A model generated the notes under the pieces. It did not search any database, was not told the DNA's origin, and worked only from the letters and a program-made list of their open reading frames with translations. This document shows, piece by piece, positions 61,023 to 64,000 of a DNA stretch of 64,000 nucleotides (its first letter is position 1; each line of letters starts with the position of its first letter). The position numbers and the translations under genes are program-made. The stretch lies in contig CAKSUM010000002.1 in NCBI GenBank assembly GCA_934501535.1, positions 62,001 through 126,000 on the forward strand. The letters run 5' to 3'. This stretch comes from an uncultured Clostridia bacterium (GTDB lineage Bacteria; Bacillota; Clostridia; UBA1381).

Positions 61023-62393
61023 ATGAAAAAAATAATTACAAAAACAGCGTCAGCGGCAATGGCGGCGGTTATGCTTGCAATGGCGGGCGGATGCGCGTCG
61101 AAAACAACGTCGGACGCAACCACAATTTCTATCTGGACGGGTGACAGTCATTCAAAGGCGTGCGTAAGCCAACTGGTTGCGGACTGGAATAAGACAACCG
61201 GCAAGGAAAAAGGTATTTACATAGACTACCAGGTTAAAGAGGGTAGTCAGAACGATATTATAGAGATGGCGATTGCGTCAAAAACCGAACCGGTGCTGTT
61301 TACCTGCACGGATACCAAAAAGTATTCCGAGGCGGGATACATTGAGGCGCTTGAGGATATGCCGGGCGGCGCGGAATTTGCGGCAACGTATGACAAATCG
61401 GATATGACGGAGGGAACTCATACATGGCAGGGAAAAACCTATAAGGTACCGTTTTATATAACCACTTTCGGATTGGTATATAATAAGGACATGTTCAAAA
61501 AATACGGAATTGTGGATGAAAACGGTGAGGCAAAGCCGCCGAAAACTCTTGCTGAAATGCGTGAGGACGCAAAAGTTCTGACGCATCCGGAAAATCAGGA
61601 ATACGGCATCATTCTGCCGCTTAAAAATCAGTGGTTTTTCGGATCGGACATTGAGTATCCGGTAATGAGAAACCGCGGATATATGGCGTATAATCCGACC
61701 AACGGAACGTATGATTTTTCGGGCTATAAGGATATATTCAACTTGTATCTGGGATTTAAAGAAGATAAAACGTACTTCCCCGGTGCCGAGGGTATTGATG
61801 ATGATCAGGCGCGGGCACAGTTCTCAACCGGAAATATAGGAATGAAGTTTGCCGGCTCGTACGATGTGGGCGTATACAGCGAGCAGTTCCCGGCTAAATG
61901 TGACTGGGACGTTGCGCCGTACCCCGTATCGGAGGAGGGCACGTCATACTATACGAGAATTGCGTCGGACGGATATCTCGCGATAAGCAAGCGTCAGGCA
62001 GAGCTTATTGATAAAGAAAAGATAATGGAAGTATATAAGTGGTTCCACGGTGAGGATATGCTTCGTGCGCTGTATAAGGAAGGCATGGCAATCCCGTATG
62101 ACTGGGATATTGTTTCGGACGTAACATTGGAAAATCCGGCAAAGGGCTGGGAATCCTTCTGCAAACTTGCGGAGGAAAGCAGAGTTGCGCCGCGTGAACC
62201 GGGTGTTGATATAAGCGGCGAAAAGGGCGCAAAGGCGGTATTCCTTGATGAAATCTGGACGGGACAGACAAGTGTTGACGATGCATGCGCAGCACTGACG
62301 GAAAGATATAATAAGGGATTGGAGCGCAAACTGGCGCAGAATACAAATATTGACCTCAACGATTATATCGTTAAGGATTGGTTTGATAAATAA
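61023..62393 (+). CDS. Extracellular sugar-binding lipoprotein of an ABC importer
   Basis: A 456-residue family 1 solute-binding protein. The signal peptide ends in a lipobox with lipidated C24 (LAMAGGC), so Lgt in this window would anchor it. The mature part has the SBP pattern ISIWTGDSHSKACVSQL, a FYITTFGLVYNKDMFKKYGI hinge segment and a GNIGMKFAGSYDVG motif. The ATG follows GGAG by 7 bases. It starts the CUT1 transport operon (a permease follows after 28 bases). The sugar specificity cannot be read from the sequence. Confidence 0.95.
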   Translation: MKKIITKTASAAMAAVMLAMAGGCASKTTSDATTISIWTGDSHSKACVSQLVADWNKTTGKEKGIYIDYQVKEGSQNDIIEMAIASKTEPVLFTCTDTKKYSEAGYIEALEDMPGGAEFAATYDKSDMTEGTHTWQGKTYKVPFYITTFGLVYNKDMFKKYGIVDENGEAKPPKTLAEMREDAKVLTHPENQEYGIILPLKNQWFFGSDIEYPVMRNRGYMAYNPTNGTYDFSGYKDIFNLYLGFKEDKTYFPGAEGIDDDQARAQFSTGNIGMKFAGSYDVGVYSEQFPAKCDWDVAPYPVSEEGTSYYTRIASDGYLAISKRQAELIDKEKIMEVYKWFHGEDMLRALYKEGMAIPYDWDIVSDVTLENPAKGWESFCKLAEESRVAPREPGVDISGEKGAKAVFLDEIWTGQTSVDDACAALTERYNKGLERKLAQNTNIDLNDYIVKDWFDK

Positions 62394-62421
62394 AGATATA
62401 TCGGTATTGGAGGAATTTTAA

Positions 62422-63369
62422 ATGGCGCAGCTTGCCAAAACAGATAATATGGGAAAGGCAAAGAAAAAGTATTGGGGTTCTGCGCAGGCGAAGCACGACG
62501 CAAGTGCATACCTGCTCATATCCCCCATGCTGATCGGGTTTTTCGTGTTCACGCTGTATCCGATTTTGTGGGTAATTCGGCTTGCGTGGTATAATTATAC
62601 GGGAGTCCCGTCGCAGACATCATTTATAGGCTGGGAAAATTTTATACGGCTGTTTACGGTTGACACTACATATTGGAGGGCGCTTTTAAATACTTTTCTG
62701 CTTGTTATCTGCAAGCTGCCCATTGAGCTTCCGTTAGCGCTTATCCTTGCGGTTTTGCTGAATAAAAAGACCGTCGGAAGTAACTTTTTCAGAATTATGT
62801 ACTATCTGCCGTCCGTTATCAGTATGGCGATTGTGGGAATTGTGTTTTCAAGTCTGTTCGGGTATTTCGGGTACATTAACGGACTTTTCACGAAACTCGG
62901 ACTCATGAATATGCCGGTGGAATGGTTTTCGCAGAAATCTACGGCGATGGTTGTAATAATTGTGGCGTCGATATGGAACACATTCGGCATAAATGTGCTG
63001 TATTTCCTGGCGGCACTGCAGAATGTGCCGCAGGAGCTTTATGAAAGCGCCGCTCTGGACGGTGCCGGAAGATGGCAGCAGTTTACGAATGTGACTCTTC
63101 CCATGATTTTTCCGGTATTGCGTATAATTGTTCTCATGGCGCTCAACGGTACTATGCAGACATCGGAATTTATTCTTATGCTGACCAACGGTGCGCCGGG
63201 GGGACAGACAGATGTGCTGATGACGCATTTGCTGAAGAACGTAACGCCGGGGTTTGTATTATCGGGAGCAAATTTGGGGTACGGTTCGGCGATGGCGTGT
63301 ATTACAGCCATTATACTGGCTTGTGTATCAATGATGTATATGCGGCTAAGCAAAAAGGAGCTATATTAG
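62422..63369 (+). CDS. CUT1 ABC transporter permease, MalF/UgpA type
   Basis: A 315-residue permease with six predicted membrane segments and the EAA loop at about 200-228 (ELYESAALDGAG, then TLPMIFP). RBS GGAGG 7-8 bases before the ATG. It pairs with the binding protein upstream. Its stop codon lies inside the first bases of a 530-bp repeat array (AGGGGCG begins at the A of TAG), so the array abuts or created the C-terminus. The residues just before the stop (MRLSKKELY) end like ordinary members, so little protein seems lost. Confidence 0.94.
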   Translation: MAQLAKTDNMGKAKKKYWGSAQAKHDASAYLLISPMLIGFFVFTLYPILWVIRLAWYNYTGVPSQTSFIGWENFIRLFTVDTTYWRALLNTFLLVICKLPIELPLALILAVLLNKKTVGSNFFRIMYYLPSVISMAIVGIVFSSLFGYFGYINGLFTKLGLMNMPVEWFSQKSTAMVVIIVASIWNTFGINVLYFLAALQNVPQELYESAALDGAGRWQQFTNVTLPMIFPVLRIIVLMALNGTMQTSEFILMLTNGAPGGQTDVLMTHLLKNVTPGFVLSGANLGYGSAMACITAIILACVSMMYMRLSKKELY

Positions 63370-63897
63370 GGGCGGATAAATTTCCGCATCTCGGGTCCTT
63401 TCGTATGGGGCGGTACACGAGTACAGCACCCATACATCAAAAACCCAATCTGCGAAAATTTCTCTCGCCCCTGGGCATGGAGGAAAATTTGCACATTTCG
63501 GGTGTTTTATATGTGGAGGAGCACGAGTGCGGCACTCACACAACAAAAACCTAATCTGCAAGAGTTTCTCTCGCCCCTAAGTGTGGCGGAGAATTTGCAC
63601 ATCTCGGGTGTTTTGAATGTGGAGGTACACGGGTACAGCACTCACACAACAAAAACCTAATCTGCAAGAATTTCTCTCGCCCCTAAGTGTGGCAGAGAAT
63701 TTGCACATCTCGGGTGTTTTGAATGTGGAGGTACACGGGTACAGCACTCACACAACAAAAACCTAATCTGCAAGAATTTCTCTCGCCCCTAAGTATGGTG
63801 GAGAATTTCCGCATCTCGGGTCTTTTCGTATGGGGCGGTACACGGGTACAGCACTCACACAACAAAAACCTAATCTGCGAAAATTTCTCTCGCCCCT
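63368..63897. repeat. Array of five ~106-bp tandem repeats with inverted ends
   Basis: Five units end at TTTCTCTCGCCCCT (63459, 63566, 63671, 63777, 63884), giving lengths of 105-107. The array starts AGGGGCG and ends CGCCCCT, and the inverted similarity extends inward over ~20 bases (AAATTTCCGC against GCGAAAATTT). Two unit types alternate as A-B-B-B-A: type A has TTTCCGCATCTCGGG and CGTATGGGGCGG, type B has TTTGCACATCTCGGG and AATGTGGAGG; all share GTACACGNGTNCNGCAC and AAAAACC(C/T)AATCTGC. It fills the 576-base gap between two ABC operon genes. Minus-strand frames through it are chance products of the repeats. Confidence 0.9.
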
Positions 63898-63945
63898 AAG
63901 TGTGACAGAGAATTTTGCACAGTAAACGTTTGAAAGGAGATAATT

Positions 63946-64000
63946 GTGAAAAAGTCGGGTAATATATTGATATTTCTCATTTTACTTACAGTATGCGTTC
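63946..64000 (+). CDS. Start of a gene, probably exported or membrane protein (cut by window end)
   Basis: GTG lies 6 bases after AAAGGAG. The first 18 residues are a short basic start (MKKSGN) followed by a hydrophobic run (ILIFLILLTVCV). This could be the first membrane segment of the second CUT1 permease expected here, or a signal peptide. Too little is visible to decide. Confidence 0.65.
   Translation, partial: MKKSGNILIFLILLTVCV

Noticed and set aside
63361..63865. Minus-strand frames of 60-66 codons in the repeat array
   Set aside because: They are translations of the same 106-bp repeat, are cysteine- and arginine-rich, lack ribosome sites and differ only as the repeat differs.

Overview
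The window looks like a chromosome segment from a strictly anaerobic, Gram-positive-type member of the Clostridia, most plausibly a gut or rumen fibre degrader of the Oscillospirales/Monoglobales kind. The evidence is an oxygen-sensitive class III ribonucleotide reductase (nrdD, nrdG), pyruvate:ferredoxin oxidoreductase, S-layer-homology (SLH) secreted proteins, a MurE carrying the DNPR motif typical of meso-diaminopimelate addition, ECF vitamin transporters (QueT, BioY) that imply scavenging of queuosine precursors and biotin, and several glycoside hydrolases. The genus is inference. I saw no rRNA, tRNA, CRISPR array or intact insertion sequence.

Layout. 1-19017 (+): one tightly packed gene string with the end of a sugar-binding protein, two CUT1-type ABC permeases, two SLH proteins, two tandem GH39-like secreted glycoside hydrolases and two large LamG/Ig-like secreted proteins. 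It reads as a surface glycan-degradation and uptake locus. 19018-21880 (+): a long structured leader, a small membrane protein (DUF6110-like) and a P1B-type metal ATPase. 21885-27147 (-): a cytoplasmic GH78-like enzyme, pyrG with an attenuator-like leader, queT behind a preQ1-I riboswitch, and bioY behind a BirA-type operator that also overlaps a promoter facing nrdD. 27448-30757 (+): nrdD, nrdG, a possible 37-codon ORF and dut. 30765-38158: tspO, a candidate small RNA, a serine hydrolase divergent from a LacI regulator/MFS transporter/GH39-like enzyme operon, then a stalk-domain secreted protein divergent from a small XRE regulator. 38206-45047: a second candidate RNA, PFOR, lgt and tex. 45172-56149 (+): a division and cell wall (dcw) cluster, mraZ-rsmH-ftsL-PBP-murE-murF-mraY-ftsW-murG, with MraZ boxes but no murD. 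56176-64000 (+): a structured leader and secreted transglutaminase-like protein, a triple LamG protein, and a second CUT1 ABC operon interrupted by a 530-bp array of ~106-bp repeats.

How the parts fit. The two ends are glycan-acquisition loci: secreted hydrolases and binding proteins, some held at the S-layer, feed oligosaccharides to ABC permeases, and cytoplasmic glycosidases (GH78-like, GH39-like) finish the job. The middle is housekeeping. The most unusual signals are non-coding: a recurrent hairpin plus GGAACGGAG-like leader before at least five unrelated genes, the 106-bp repeat array whose left end contains a permease stop codon, three 37-bp repeats at the GH78 promoter, and several structured leaders without a recognised family.
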